A stretch of 14,829 nt of DNA, taken from NCBI GenBank assembly GCA_043810515.1, contig JBDRNZ010000049.1, forward strand, positions 1 to 14,829, given 5' to 3'. The notes under the pieces were generated by a model. That model was not told where the DNA came from and made no database searches. It was given only the letters and a program-made list of their open reading frames with translations. The position numbers were made by a program, and so were the translations under genes. This document shows positions 1 through 7,998 of this stretch, piece by piece; within the stretch, counting starts at the first letter, position 1; every line of letters starts with the position of its first letter. The DNA is from WJKQ01 sp043810515 (GTDB lineage Bacteria; Patescibacteriota; Gracilibacteria; UBA1369; LOWO2-01-FULL-3).

Positions 1-2486
1 GCATACCAATCGTTGTACTGGCCGTCTCCCCACATGGAGTCGATTGCGGCTTTTAAGTAATCGAAACCCGTACGGTCGTCTTTATCACTTACGCGCGTGT
101 TCGGATCGCCGTTTGATGGGATAGGAATAGCAAGTGAGGGGTCTATAAATCTGTTTATGTTTTTCCATACCTCGAGGTCGTCCCATCTCATCTGGCCTTT
201 TTCACATAAAGTCGCCATCGCGGCTTTAAGCTCGTCGCGTACGTGCGTTTTCTGAAGTCTTTCCTGAATTTCAAATACACCTTTCTGGTCGAATGATTCC
301 TTAAACTGGTTCATCTGTTCGGTTTCCGTGGCCTGATTTATACGCTGCATTTCAGGCGAGAAAAATGGCAAACTTTTGCCGATGCTTGAATACTTATCTT
401 TCTGCCTTCTTTCGTAACGTCTTTTGTAGTACTCCCACATGGTTTTTCCCATTTCCCACAGGTCGGAGCCGGATAGAAAGCGTGTTTTCACCCACATCGT
501 CCGCAGAAAACCGCGCTCAACTTTTGACATGCCGCCGGCTTTGTAAATGTCTTTGTATGGCAGGGCTTCTTTGTAAAACTTTGGTTTCCATTGGTCGAGA
601 TTGGTTATGTCGCCTTCTTCGGACGATTTTGTCGGAGGCAGCGGCTCTTGTTTTGACATGGCCTGACGATCTGACGGCTCCTGAGCGGGGGTCAGATCCA
701 TTCCCATATCCATTTCCGCCGATTTTGAATCCTGAACGTCACCTTTGTTGAGAGCCTGTAGGAAATCCCGTTTGTTTAATTTTCTGAATTTTGGAGTTGT
801 TGGTTTTGGCCGGGGCGGGCTTGGAGGCAGACCCACTAACGCAGGTGGAATTACTGGCATCCCCCATCTTTGGCCGTCTGTTCCGGTTAAAAGCTCAACT
901 TCGTATCCTTCATTTTCTTGTTTTACAGTAGCGTCATAAGATCTTCTGAATTTATCAATGTATCTGACATTTGTTTTTTCCTCTCCTTCCGGAACTTTGA
1001 AATTTTTCGAAACTGCGCTTACTACTTCCTGCATTTCATTATCAGCGACATCCCTCTGAAATCCTTTTTTTCTCAGGAAAGTTCCAAATTCCCCAAGCGA
1101 AAATTCCTTCTGCATCCGGTCAAAATAAAGCGAGTCGTGAATTGAACTTGGAAGTATGGCTTTTGGCGTTTTCATAACCGTCCTGTCCAGAATCACCATG
1201 TATTTTCCGTCACGTTTCTCAAGTTTTTCAATGGTTATCGTTTCGGGTGCGTATACGGGTTTTTCGTTTTCAAATCCGGTCAGAACGCTTCTTGTGAATG
1301 TATCGCCTTCATGGATTTCCTGGAATGACGTTTCAATGCCAAATTTTTTGCTGAATTCCTCCATTGTGTCGATTTCCTCATAACCTTCGTACACTTTTAT
1401 CATGTTAAGGAAGTTTCTCAGGCCCGAGGTTACTTTTTCGCCGTTTTCATTAAGATATTCGATAACAATCTGGCCGGCTGCGTCCGTATCCGCGTCAGGA
1501 TTGCTGTCGTCAAAATAAATTCTTTCGATTTTTAGAATTGTTTTTTCCTTTCCGGTTTCTCCGGTTTCCGCATTGATTTCAAGACCTTTTATAGAGGGCA
1601 GATGTGCTTCATCGGGTTCGGGCTCCAGAAACCACATTGTCACAGCGGCAACTTTTTCCATATCGAGACCTGCCGCCATGGAAAATTCTTTCAACCCCCT
1701 GTATCCTGCGAGTGCTTTTTTCAGATAGATTGTATATTTCTCTTCGTTTTCCTCGTTTTCCTCGCGGAGAGCGTTTATTTCCTCATCTATTTTGGCCATT
1801 TCGCGTCTCAAGGTGTCGATTTTCTTTTCGAGTTCCGCTTTTTTGGCCGTGTCGGTTTTTTCCATAGACTGAAGATTTGCATCTTTTTCCTCAACTGATT
1901 TTGCGAGTTCGTAATGTTTGCTATCGAAAGCCCTAAGTCGTTCAATCAGTTCTTTTGGAGGCTGCATCATTTCCCAATTTTCTCGTTCGACATGAGATGT
2001 TTTTTCAAGTTCTTCGTGAATTTCAGCTGTGCTTGTGACTGCCGCGGCTGCCGAGGATGTTCCTTTTATGGCTTCCTCCTGCAGATCCTCATCTCTAAGT
2101 TCGGCAAGGCGTTTCAGGTTTTCTTTTTCCGTTTTTTCGCCCCACTGGCCGGTACTATCGCTACTTAAGTGTTTCAAAAGTTCTTCCGCGTAATCCTTTT
2201 CCTTTTTTGTTCCGGAAGTAATCGCGTCAAGAATTCTGTTCGCATGTTTTGCGTTTTTGGGGAATTTTCCCTGCGAAAGGGCTTTTATGTACTGCTTTAT
2301 GGAGTCGCGCTTCATAAGATTCGGATCTTTCGAGACTTCGTAAGCCCGTCTGAAGGTCTTCTCCTCAAGTTTTCCATGCGAAAACTGTTCGACAATCAAA
2401 GCACCCTGTGAAGTGCCTTTAAGTTCGGCTATCATTCTTTCATTTTCCTTCGTTCGTTCCCTGGTTGTTTCTTGTCTTTTAGCCAT
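1..2486 (-). CDS. Unrecognised long soluble coiled-coil protein, 3' end beyond the window
   Basis: I read an uninterrupted frame from the ATG at 2484-2486 to base 3, giving 828 residues with the C-terminus outside the window. An in-frame stop (TAG) lies a few codons upstream of that ATG, so the start is well fixed. I do not recognise the family. The protein is rich in Glu and Lys. The first 150 residues look helical, a heptad-like charged coiled coil spans about 186-255, and a mixed alpha/beta region follows at about 270-520, ending near a Pro-rich linker at about 545-560 (short PPSPPRP motif). A basic, aromatic-rich segment lies around 640-700. I see no signal peptide or membrane segment and only one cysteine, near residue 760, so a cytoplasmic location is likely. 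It is the last visible gene of the leftward cluster, 23 bases after the membrane protein gene, suggesting a cytoplasmic partner of that protein (inference). Confidence 0.85.
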   Translation of the reverse strand, partial: MAKRQETTRERTKENERMIAELKGTSQGALIVEQFSHGKLEEKTFRRAYEVSKDPNLMKRDSIKQYIKALSQGKFPKNAKHANRILDAITSGTKKEKDYAEELLKHLSSDSTGQWGEKTEKENLKRLAELRDEDLQEEAIKGTSSAAAAVTSTAEIHEELEKTSHVERENWEMMQPPKELIERLRAFDSKHYELAKSVEEKDANLQSMEKTDTAKKAELEKKIDTLRREMAKIDEEINALREENEENEEKYTIYLKKALAGYRGLKEFSMAAGLDMEKVAAVTMWFLEPEPDEAHLPSIKGLEINAETGETGKEKTILKIERIYFDDSNPDADTDAAGQIVIEYLNENGEKVTSGLRNFLNMIKVYEGYEEIDTMEEFSKKFGIETSFQEIHEGDTFTRSVLTGFENEKPVYAPETITIEKLEKRDGKYMVILDRTVMKTPKAILPSSIHDSLYFDRMQKEFSLGEFGTFLRKKGFQRDVADNEMQEVVSAVSKNFKVPEGEEKTNVRYIDKFRRSYDATVKQENEGYEVELLTGTDGQRWGMPVIPPALVGLPPSPPRPKPTTPKFRKLNKRDFLQALNKGDVQDSKSAEMDMGMDLTPAQEPSDRQAMSKQEPLPPTKSSEEGDITNLDQWKPKFYKEALPYKDIYKAGGMSKVERGFLRTMWVKTRFLSGSDLWEMGKTMWEYYKRRYERRQKDKYSSIGKSLPFFSPEMQRINQATETEQMNQFKESFDQKGVFEIQERLQKTHVRDELKAAMATLCEKGQMRWDDLEVWKNINRFIDPSLAIPIPSNGDPNTRVSDKDDRTGFDYLKAAIDSMWGDGQYNDWY

Positions 2487-2509
2487 TTGAGTGATTTTAC
2501 ACTATTTTC

Positions 2510-5098
2510 CTACGCTGGGATAGAAGGTGTTCCGCCGCCCAGGCCCGGACCCTCTGCTCCTGGTTCGAGCGGTTCTGGTCCCATACCTTTCGGCTGACCG
2601 GGTTCTGCTGCTGATGCTGTGGTGGCTGCTGCCTGAGGTGGAGCGAGTGTTCCCAGGAATGCTTTTAAAGCATCTACGTTTCCCATTTGCTTAACTATTC
2701 CCTCGTATGTTTTGTCGTCGCCTGTAGCCGCATTAAGTAGCGCTTTTAATTGATTTGGGTCTACTGGCGCCGCATCGCCAATTTTTAGGTTTGTAAGTGC
2801 GGCCTTTACATCATCCGGATTTTGGGTAATTGATGTTTTTAACGTATCTATACTTGATTTTAGGTCTGTTAATGCCTTTTTACGGTCACCTTCGTCTTTT
2901 CCAATTATGTTATCAAATGTTCTAGGACCTTTGGATGTTGCGAATTGTACTGTTGATATTTTTGTCGGATCTATTTCGCCAGCGGCCGGCTTTGTGGCTG
3001 TGGCTTTGGCCGGAGGAGTTTTGACTGAGGGCGGAGTAGTTTCGTCTTTTTTCTTCTCTCTTAATTTTTCCTCCAAAGGTTCGGCTCCAGTGTTTATACT
3101 TTCTCTTAGCAACTCTTCTCTTGCCCTGCTCAACGCTTCAGGTCCCGCGGTTATAAAGGCTTCTAATTTTCGATGCATGCCGGGATTAGCCCCATTGATT
3201 TTGGGCATCAGATTTTTGCCATTTGAGGAACGGGCAAAATCCTCGAGTTCTTTCTTAAGATCTTCCGCTTTCATTCTGCGTGCTCTTTCAGAGTTCAGCC
3301 AGCTGTATACGTCTTCCGGTGTTCTTATTGCATCATGATCAGTAAGTTTGGTAGTCATTGCCCCAGGGAACATTTTATTTACGAGCTTGTTCTCTCCTTT
3401 TGCTGAAGCATTTCTAAAGTGGTCTCCAAGCTGCATTATCTGGGCGACTGTGTAGGATTCCTCACTTTCACCAACTTTTATAGGGATGATAGGCAGATGT
3501 TTGATAGGTAGAGTTCCAAGGAAACTGCCCGCTTTCTGGGCGAATCCTTTTATTCCGTCAGTTAGTGGCGCAGCTATGGTCTTGCTGGCGGCTCCGAATA
3601 CTCCAAGCCATACTATTCCTATGGTTCCAAACGCGACTACAAGATCCTGCAGTGTATTCAGCCCCACAACCGGAACTCCGCTGGAAATGTCGAAACTAAG
3701 GCTGCTTGTTGCGTCAAAAGCATTTACGCCCTTGATCGCGTTGAGCATTATCCATCCTATTGTCAGGGCAAGACCTATCGTTAACGGCGCTATCGCGTTT
3801 TGTATAAATTTGCTCGTGAGGTCGCCAAAACCACTGATTTTTTCCTTAACTATTGGCACAGTCATTCCAAGCAGAAATATTGGCGATATAGCTATCGCCA
3901 CCCATAAAACCACCAGCCTGGCTAAAAGTACTATAAAAAGCGCCAAAAACGATATGAGATAAACCAAAAACATCAGCGTTGAAAGGAAGGAGTTCGTTAA
4001 AAGCTTTTCCAGATTATCGACATTTACCTCAATATCTCCGTAATAAAGTATCTGGCTCATGTTCATCACCATGGCGAGAGCCGCGTTTTTGCCTTCATAT
4101 TTTGAAAGAAACGCTTTGCCATGATCTGTCAGCTCCAGGCCGTTGCAGATCTGGCCTTTTTCGGCCGTATCTATGTCGGTATAAAATTGATCCCGCTGAT
4201 CTTGGCTTAACTTGCTTACTCTAACTTTTCCATCGATTTCTGCCGCTGTGTCGGTTGATTTTATTTTAAATCCGCCCGCTTCGGAATAATGACTTCCGAT
4301 TATTTTATAAATCTCATTCTGCCCTTCCGCTATCATCTCCTCCTGACTGACGTCTTCATCCAGCTTTTTTCCTCTTATGAGTTTGCAAAATCTGTGAATT
4401 TTGTCCTGATCCACTATATTGTTTGGGTCAATAACACCCGCCATTTCCTCGCCTACCTGCGAAGGGAGCGCGAAAACCGCTGTTGTCATAACGTTTATTC
4501 CATCGAGAAATATTTTTATTCCCAAAAATGAAAAATTCACGGCTATGATTCCTATTATCAGTTTCGGCAAAATCGCTTTTATGGAATAGGAACTGTTTTC
4601 GTCGCCGATTCCGAGAATATTGTAAAGCGCGATGCCGACAAGCGCTATCACAAATAAAATGTTGACGATATTTCTGATCGGAATCCATATTTCGCGGAGG
4701 CGGGCCTCCATTCCGCTTCCAAAAAGAAGATCGTTTTGTATAAGGCCGCCGATCATAACGAGTACCGGCCATATGATCCTGTTGAGCATTCTCTGGATTG
4801 AAAGCAGGAATTTGATGAAATTTTTAGTCGTATCGTCCGTTGCGGTCGTGGCTGATGGCGTAGCGGGCGCGGCATCGGGTGCCGTTACGGTCGTGTCTGT
4901 CGCCGGCGGGGTTGTGGCGGCATCGGGTGCCGGAGTTGCGGCCGGCTGTGTTGCCGGGGCGTCCTGCGCGTAAGCTGAATTGCTGCTGCTTTCCGTATAA
5001 TGCTGGACAATCGCAACTGCGCTTTCAACCAGTACAAACGACAAAAGTATTATAAATATTATTCTGAAGGCTCTTTTTTTACCTTTTGACAGGATCAT
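2510..5098 (-). CDS. Multi-membrane protein, VirB6/TrbL-like topology
   Basis: This 862-residue protein starts with a basic stretch and a hydrophobic segment (11-31), either a signal peptide (possible cut near AYA-Q at 41-44) or an anchor. A Pro/Ala/Thr-rich linker (46-90) follows, then hydrophobic segments at about 98-121, 142-163, 176-198, 370-392, 393-415, 432-454 and 484-510. A hydrophilic insert of about 150 residues (215-365) carries the only two cysteines I counted (C238, C318), which could pair if exported. The last 350 residues are hydrophilic: a helical charged part, then a Pro/Lys/Ala-rich part ending in Gly/Pro/Glu. A polytopic core with a long loop and a soluble tail resembles the VirB6/TrbL channel proteins of type IV secretion systems, and similar proteins are common in Patescibacteria. 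The assignment rests on topology, not on a diagnostic motif. The ATG lies 2 bases after the upstream gene's stop, which implies translational coupling. Confidence 0.85.
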   Translation of the reverse strand: MILSKGKKRAFRIIFIILLSFVLVESAVAIVQHYTESSSNSAYAQDAPATQPAATPAPDAATTPPATDTTVTAPDAAPATPSATTATDDTTKNFIKFLLSIQRMLNRIIWPVLVMIGGLIQNDLLFGSGMEARLREIWIPIRNIVNILFVIALVGIALYNILGIGDENSSYSIKAILPKLIIGIIAVNFSFLGIKIFLDGINVMTTAVFALPSQVGEEMAGVIDPNNIVDQDKIHRFCKLIRGKKLDEDVSQEEMIAEGQNEIYKIIGSHYSEAGGFKIKSTDTAAEIDGKVRVSKLSQDQRDQFYTDIDTAEKGQICNGLELTDHGKAFLSKYEGKNAALAMVMNMSQILYYGDIEVNVDNLEKLLTNSFLSTLMFLVYLISFLALFIVLLARLVVLWVAIAISPIFLLGMTVPIVKEKISGFGDLTSKFIQNAIAPLTIGLALTIGWIMLNAIKGVNAFDATSSLSFDISSGVPVVGLNTLQDLVVAFGTIGIVWLGVFGAASKTIAAPLTDGIKGFAQKAGSFLGTLPIKHLPIIPIKVGESEESYTVAQIMQLGDHFRNASAKGENKLVNKMFPGAMTTKLTDHDAIRTPEDVYSWLNSERARRMKAEDLKKELEDFARSSNGKNLMPKINGANPGMHRKLEAFITAGPEALSRAREELLRESINTGAEPLEEKLREKKKDETTPPSVKTPPAKATATKPAAGEIDPTKISTVQFATSKGPRTFDNIIGKDEGDRKKALTDLKSSIDTLKTSITQNPDDVKAALTNLKIGDAAPVDPNQLKALLNAATGDDKTYEGIVKQMGNVDALKAFLGTLAPPQAAATTASAAEPGQPKGMGPEPLEPGAEGPGLGGGTPSIPA
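4869..4932. repeat. Two-copy 16-bp direct repeat, 48-bp period
   Basis: The 16-mer gcggcatcgggtgccg occurs at 4869-4884 and again at 4917-4932, exactly 48 bases apart. It lies inside the Pro/Ala/Thr-rich linker of the membrane protein gene and encodes the repeated APDAA motif (residues 57-61 and 73-77). The in-frame spacing of 16 codons suggests that the linker grew by tandem duplication. Confidence 0.8.
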
Positions 5099-5100
5099 TT

Positions 5101-6744
5101 TTAAGATATTTTAGGTTTTACCGGCGGAATTAAGCCAGCCGCCTGGGCAATCGAGTTGTCGTAATTTGTCACTGTTTCCGCTCCACCTATTCCAAGCGTC
5201 AGGAAGGCTTCCGCGAAGGCCTTGAATTCACGGTTTTCCGTGCGAGATCCGTTTACCGCGTAGCCTTTTTCTGTTTCCTGAAGAGCCTGAACCAATTTTT
5301 TATATCCGGCATTTTCAGGGTTTTCCGATTCCATTTTCAGCCATATTATAAATTCGGAAACTTTCAGTTTTTCCGGTCTTAATTTTTCTTTTTTAAACAT
5401 GCTTTTTCGGCCGATATACTTCGACAATGCTTTTGCTCCGGCATATGAATCCAATTCAAAAAAGTTTTTCCATCCGATGTTAGAATTTATACCGTCATAA
5501 AGATCATGGCGCGCGGCTTCCTGCGCTTCAGCGTCTTTTTCGGGTTTTCCTTCGGTAAGATCTTTCCATTTAAATTTTCCTTCCGCGGCGGCGGTAAGTC
5601 CTAAAACAGCCCCTGCACCGATAATATTGTGATTTGTGACTATGCTTTTTAAGGCTGCTCCCGGGCTTTTAAATTCACCGCTGTCGTATATGCTTGTTAT
5701 TATGTTTGCGCCTATCGTTGCTCCGGCTGCCAGTTTCGCGACAAAAAACAGTGTGTTTTTTAATGTCAATTTTTCTCCGGCCTCGTTCACCGAACCGTAA
5801 GGCGGGATAAGAAGCTTGGCCTCCTTCACAAAATCGTGCTGGGCTTTGTATGTTACCGCATATCGCTCAAGGCGTTCCGGTGTGATATCCGCCGATGCGC
5901 CTTTAAACGAAACCTCAAGGATTTCAACCATTTCCTGTGGTCCGAAGACTCCCATTTTGTTTCCTTCCTCAAGGAAAAATTTTGCCTGCTGAATGTCCAG
6001 GTTGTTTTTTGAAATGTGAAGTTTTGCCAGTTCAGTTTTGTCGACAGGCTTCATCATGGACATAATCATCCATACGAACGGGATTTTTTCGTTGTTTAAT
6101 TTTGGGCTTTTTTCAAGTTCCGCAAGTAGAGCCTCAAAAGCCGGTCCTTTTCCCGATGAAACGGATTTTTCCGCTCCTTTCTCAACATGCGACATATCGA
6201 GCACCCATCTCAGAGCATCTACAAGCCCTTTATTTTCAAGGGATGAAAGCAGTACAACGACATCGCCCGCGCTTGCCACGCTGTCGCGCATTTTTATTAC
6301 CATTTCTTTCGTGAGTTTTCCGCCCGTGCTTTCGGTTATCTTTCTTATATATGCCTCCGCGAATTCGGCTGTTTCCTTCATCCTTTCCTCATAAGGCAGG
6401 GTGGCTTCATTCAACCTCTTCTGAAGTTCACCAAGATCTTCCGTAAAGGAACTTGCTCCCGCTTTTATTCTGGCTCTTTTCCACGCGTCCTCCGCTCTTT
6501 TTATCCTTGCCCTAAAATTCTCCATGACCGCAGATCTGACAAAATCCTCCCTATTGGTCGGTTTTTCTGTCTGCCTGTCCTTTATTGCTTCCGTAAGCTT
6601 TCTTTGCGCTTTTTCGGCCTCATCTTTCTGCCTTTTTCGGCTTTCCTCCAGTATGTCCGCTCTGGTTTTTGTGTATTGCTCCGGATTTTCACTTGGACTC
6701 CCCGGGCCGTTTCCCTGTGCTGGTATTTGTTCTTTATCAGCCAT
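5101..6744 (-). CDS. Unrecognised 547-residue protein of the membrane-protein cluster
   Basis: I do not recognise this family. The N-terminal 20 residues are Gly/Pro/Ser-rich. Residues 28-135 are highly charged and probably form long helices, with repeated Glu/Lys/Arg runs. A more globular helical region follows at 145-325. Two modestly hydrophobic, Gly/Ala-rich stretches lie at about 329-352 and 372-388. They could be a membrane-associating hairpin or simply buried helices. The C-terminal third is again soluble. No signal peptide and no cysteine were seen, which fits a cytoplasmic or peripheral membrane protein. The gene sits between the two-membrane-segment gene and the polytopic gene, with 2 bases on either side, so the three are very likely co-translated and may act in one complex. 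The start ATG is preceded by an A/T-rich stretch without a Shine-Dalgarno sequence. Confidence 0.85.
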   Translation of the reverse strand: MADKEQIPAQGNGPGSPSENPEQYTKTRADILEESRKRQKDEAEKAQRKLTEAIKDRQTEKPTNREDFVRSAVMENFRARIKRAEDAWKRARIKAGASSFTEDLGELQKRLNEATLPYEERMKETAEFAEAYIRKITESTGGKLTKEMVIKMRDSVASAGDVVVLLSSLENKGLVDALRWVLDMSHVEKGAEKSVSSGKGPAFEALLAELEKSPKLNNEKIPFVWMIMSMMKPVDKTELAKLHISKNNLDIQQAKFFLEEGNKMGVFGPQEMVEILEVSFKGASADITPERLERYAVTYKAQHDFVKEAKLLIPPYGSVNEAGEKLTLKNTLFFVAKLAAGATIGANIITSIYDSGEFKSPGAALKSIVTNHNIIGAGAVLGLTAAAEGKFKWKDLTEGKPEKDAEAQEAARHDLYDGINSNIGWKNFFELDSYAGAKALSKYIGRKSMFKKEKLRPEKLKVSEFIIWLKMESENPENAGYKKLVQALQETEKGYAVNGSRTENREFKAFAEAFLTLGIGGAETVTNYDNSIAQAAGLIPPVKPKIS

Positions 6745-6746
6745 TT

Positions 6747-7250
6747 TTATATTTTAAATAATCTTGTAAGCATATCGCCGAATGATTCCGCCTGTTTTGG
6801 CATTTCCGGAATTTTTTTAACCAGAAAATTCCGCACCTCGCCGGGATTGCCGTAACTGAGCGTTATCGGGATATCAAGCATAAGGTCCCCTCTTACCCTT
6901 AAGTTTAAGGTTTTTATTCCCTCTGGATCATAGACTATCCAGAATCCTTTTATTTTGTTGTACGCATAGCATCTTTCACCTACTTTTATGCCTATTTCGG
7001 AGATTTTCACGTTAACCAGTTTTGGAGTTTCGCGGTTGATTACGATGTACGCAAACGCAAAAGCAGCTACCGCCAGCGAAAATGTCCATGCGTTGTATAA
7101 AATCCCTATAACCACGGAAGCAAAAACTGCTCCGGCGGCAACGGCTTTCCATAATTTTCCTTTTTGATATCTGATGTATTCCGGTGCAAACCATGAAATT
7201 ACAGAGACATCAAACGCCGAATTTTTTATTTTTGTTTCTTTCTTTATCAT
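6747..7250 (-). CDS. Small membrane protein: two membrane segments plus a cytoplasmic domain
   Basis: This 167-residue protein has a short polar N-terminus, two adjacent hydrophobic segments (about 33-52 and 55-73) separated by a tight turn (residues YNAW), and a soluble C-terminal domain of about 90 residues. The domain alternates beta-like stretches (KISEIGIKVG, then YNKIKGFWIVYDPEG, then LNLRVRG) and ends in a helix with the sequence LTRLFKI. That order of strands and a final helix resembles small membrane-anchored domains of the bacterial PH-like type, and I have the impression of a family widespread in Patescibacteria, but I cannot name it. It is the first gene of the leftward four-gene cluster, just after the rpsR terminator, so it probably has its own promoter. 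Confidence 0.85.
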   Translation of the reverse strand: MIKKETKIKNSAFDVSVISWFAPEYIRYQKGKLWKAVAAGAVFASVVIGILYNAWTFSLAVAAFAFAYIVINRETPKLVNVKISEIGIKVGERCYAYNKIKGFWIVYDPEGIKTLNLRVRGDLMLDIPITLSYGNPGEVRNFLVKKIPEMPKQAESFGDMLTRLFKI

Positions 7251-7271
7251 TACTCTAAAATTAATCTAATT

Positions 7272-7300
7272 ATTTTAGCACAAAAAACCCTTTTTTGGAA
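7272..7300 (-). promoter_or_regulatory. Candidate promoter of the leftward four-gene cluster
   Basis: Read on the minus strand, TTCCAA (7300-7295) and TAAAAT (7277-7272) are separated by 17 bases, 22 bases ahead of the first ATG of the cluster. The -10 is good and the -35 is poor. The -35 overlaps the terminator hairpin of the preceding rpsR operon, so readthrough could also supply transcripts. Confidence 0.3.
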
Positions 7301-7304
7301 GGGT
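7281..7304 (-). terminator. Rho-independent terminator after rpsR
   Basis: On the minus strand, ACCCTT (7304-7299) pairs with AAGGGT (7292-7287) around a six-base loop, followed directly by TTTTTG. It starts about 22 bases after the rpsR stop codon and closes the rpsF-ssb-rpsR operon before the next leftward gene. The stem is short, so some readthrough is plausible. Confidence 0.7.
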
Positions 7305-7326
7305 AACTGGGTAAAATATCAGGATT

Positions 7327-7542
7327 CTACTGGGTTGTGAACGGAAGAAGGCCGATTATTCTCGCGTTTTTGATAGCATTCGCGAGAGGCTTCTGGTGTC
7401 TGACGCATGTTCCGCTGTAATAGCGTGGCACTATTTTGCAGTACTTTGTGATAAATCGATTCATCAGTTTTACATTTTTGTAATCAATGTAATCGATATC
7501 GCTTTTACAGAAGTGACATTGTCTGTGTTTGTAAGTCGCCAT
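7327..7542 (-). CDS. rpsR: Small ribosomal subunit protein bS18
   Basis: The 71-residue product is a full-length bS18, which binds 16S rRNA next to bS6 on the platform of the 30S subunit. The family signature is clear: a core beginning near DYIDYKNVKLMNRFI, the basic segment IVPRYYSGTCVRHQ, and the C-terminal helix NAIKNARIIGLLPF. Four cysteines (C9, C12, C35 and C46, the first two as CHFC) indicate the zinc-binding form of bS18 rather than the cysteine-poor form of many bacteria. It is the last gene of the operon, 19 bases after ssb, followed by a terminator. The rplI gene often found next in this operon is absent here. Confidence 0.97.
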   Translation of the reverse strand: MATYKHRQCHFCKSDIDYIDYKNVKLMNRFITKYCKIVPRYYSGTCVRHQKPLANAIKNARIIGLLPFTTQ

Positions 7543-7561
7543 ATTTTTAGTGTTTTAATTC

Positions 7562-7981
7562 TTAAAATACATTTTCCGTGTCTGACGTGTCCGTCGTGTC
7601 CGCCTCAGGGGTTGCCGATAATATTTCGGTCTCCTCTTCCTGCGATACGGGTCTTTTTTCCAGCATTATCATGTCGTGCAAAACCACTTCGGTTCTGAAT
7701 TTTTTGTCTCCGGTTTCCGTTTCCCAGCTTCTCGTTTTCAGGTAGCCCTCGAGATATACGAGTTTGCCTTTTTTGAGATATTTTTGACATATTTCAGCGA
7801 GTCGTGCCCAAGCCACAATTTCATGGAATTCAGTGGATTTCTTGCTTTCACTGCCGCTTGTCGTCCATTCGCGGTTTGTTGCTATTCCAAAGCTTGTTAT
7901 AGACTGGCCGCTCTGGGTTGTTTTCATTTCAGGATCTCTTGTTAGATTTCCTATCAAAATTACTTTGTTTACTGATCTCAT
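7562..7981 (-). CDS. ssb: Single-stranded DNA-binding protein
   Basis: The 139-residue protein binds single-stranded DNA during replication, recombination and repair. Residues 1-110 form a typical OB fold: the start VNKVILIGNLTRDPE, the segment TSFGIATNREW, the FHEIVAWARLAE strand, and the KKGKLVYLEGYLKTRSW region are all family hallmarks. The tail is short and acidic and ends in DTENVF, which keeps acidic residues and a terminal Phe but not the canonical DDDIPF, so the partner-binding tip is degenerate. It lies between rpsF (17 bases upstream) and rpsR (19 bases downstream), the usual bacterial arrangement. The length is below that of the Escherichia coli protein because the linker is shorter. 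No Shine-Dalgarno sequence precedes the ATG. Confidence 0.97.
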   Translation of the reverse strand: MRSVNKVILIGNLTRDPEMKTTQSGQSITSFGIATNREWTTSGSESKKSTEFHEIVAWARLAEICQKYLKKGKLVYLEGYLKTRSWETETGDKKFRTEVVLHDMIMLEKRPVSQEEETEILSATPEADTTDTSDTENVF

Positions 7982-7998
7982 TACGCAAAATTGTTATT

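Noticed and set aside
365..2411. Several plus-strand open frames of 60-130 codons
   Set aside because: They overlap a continuous minus-strand frame of 828 codons that has a clear start and coherent composition; their translations are Phe/Cys-rich, as expected for antisense of Glu/Lys-rich code.
2907..3962. Plus-strand open frames of 143 and 158 codons
   Set aside because: Both are antisense to the 862-residue membrane protein gene, and their products resemble no family.
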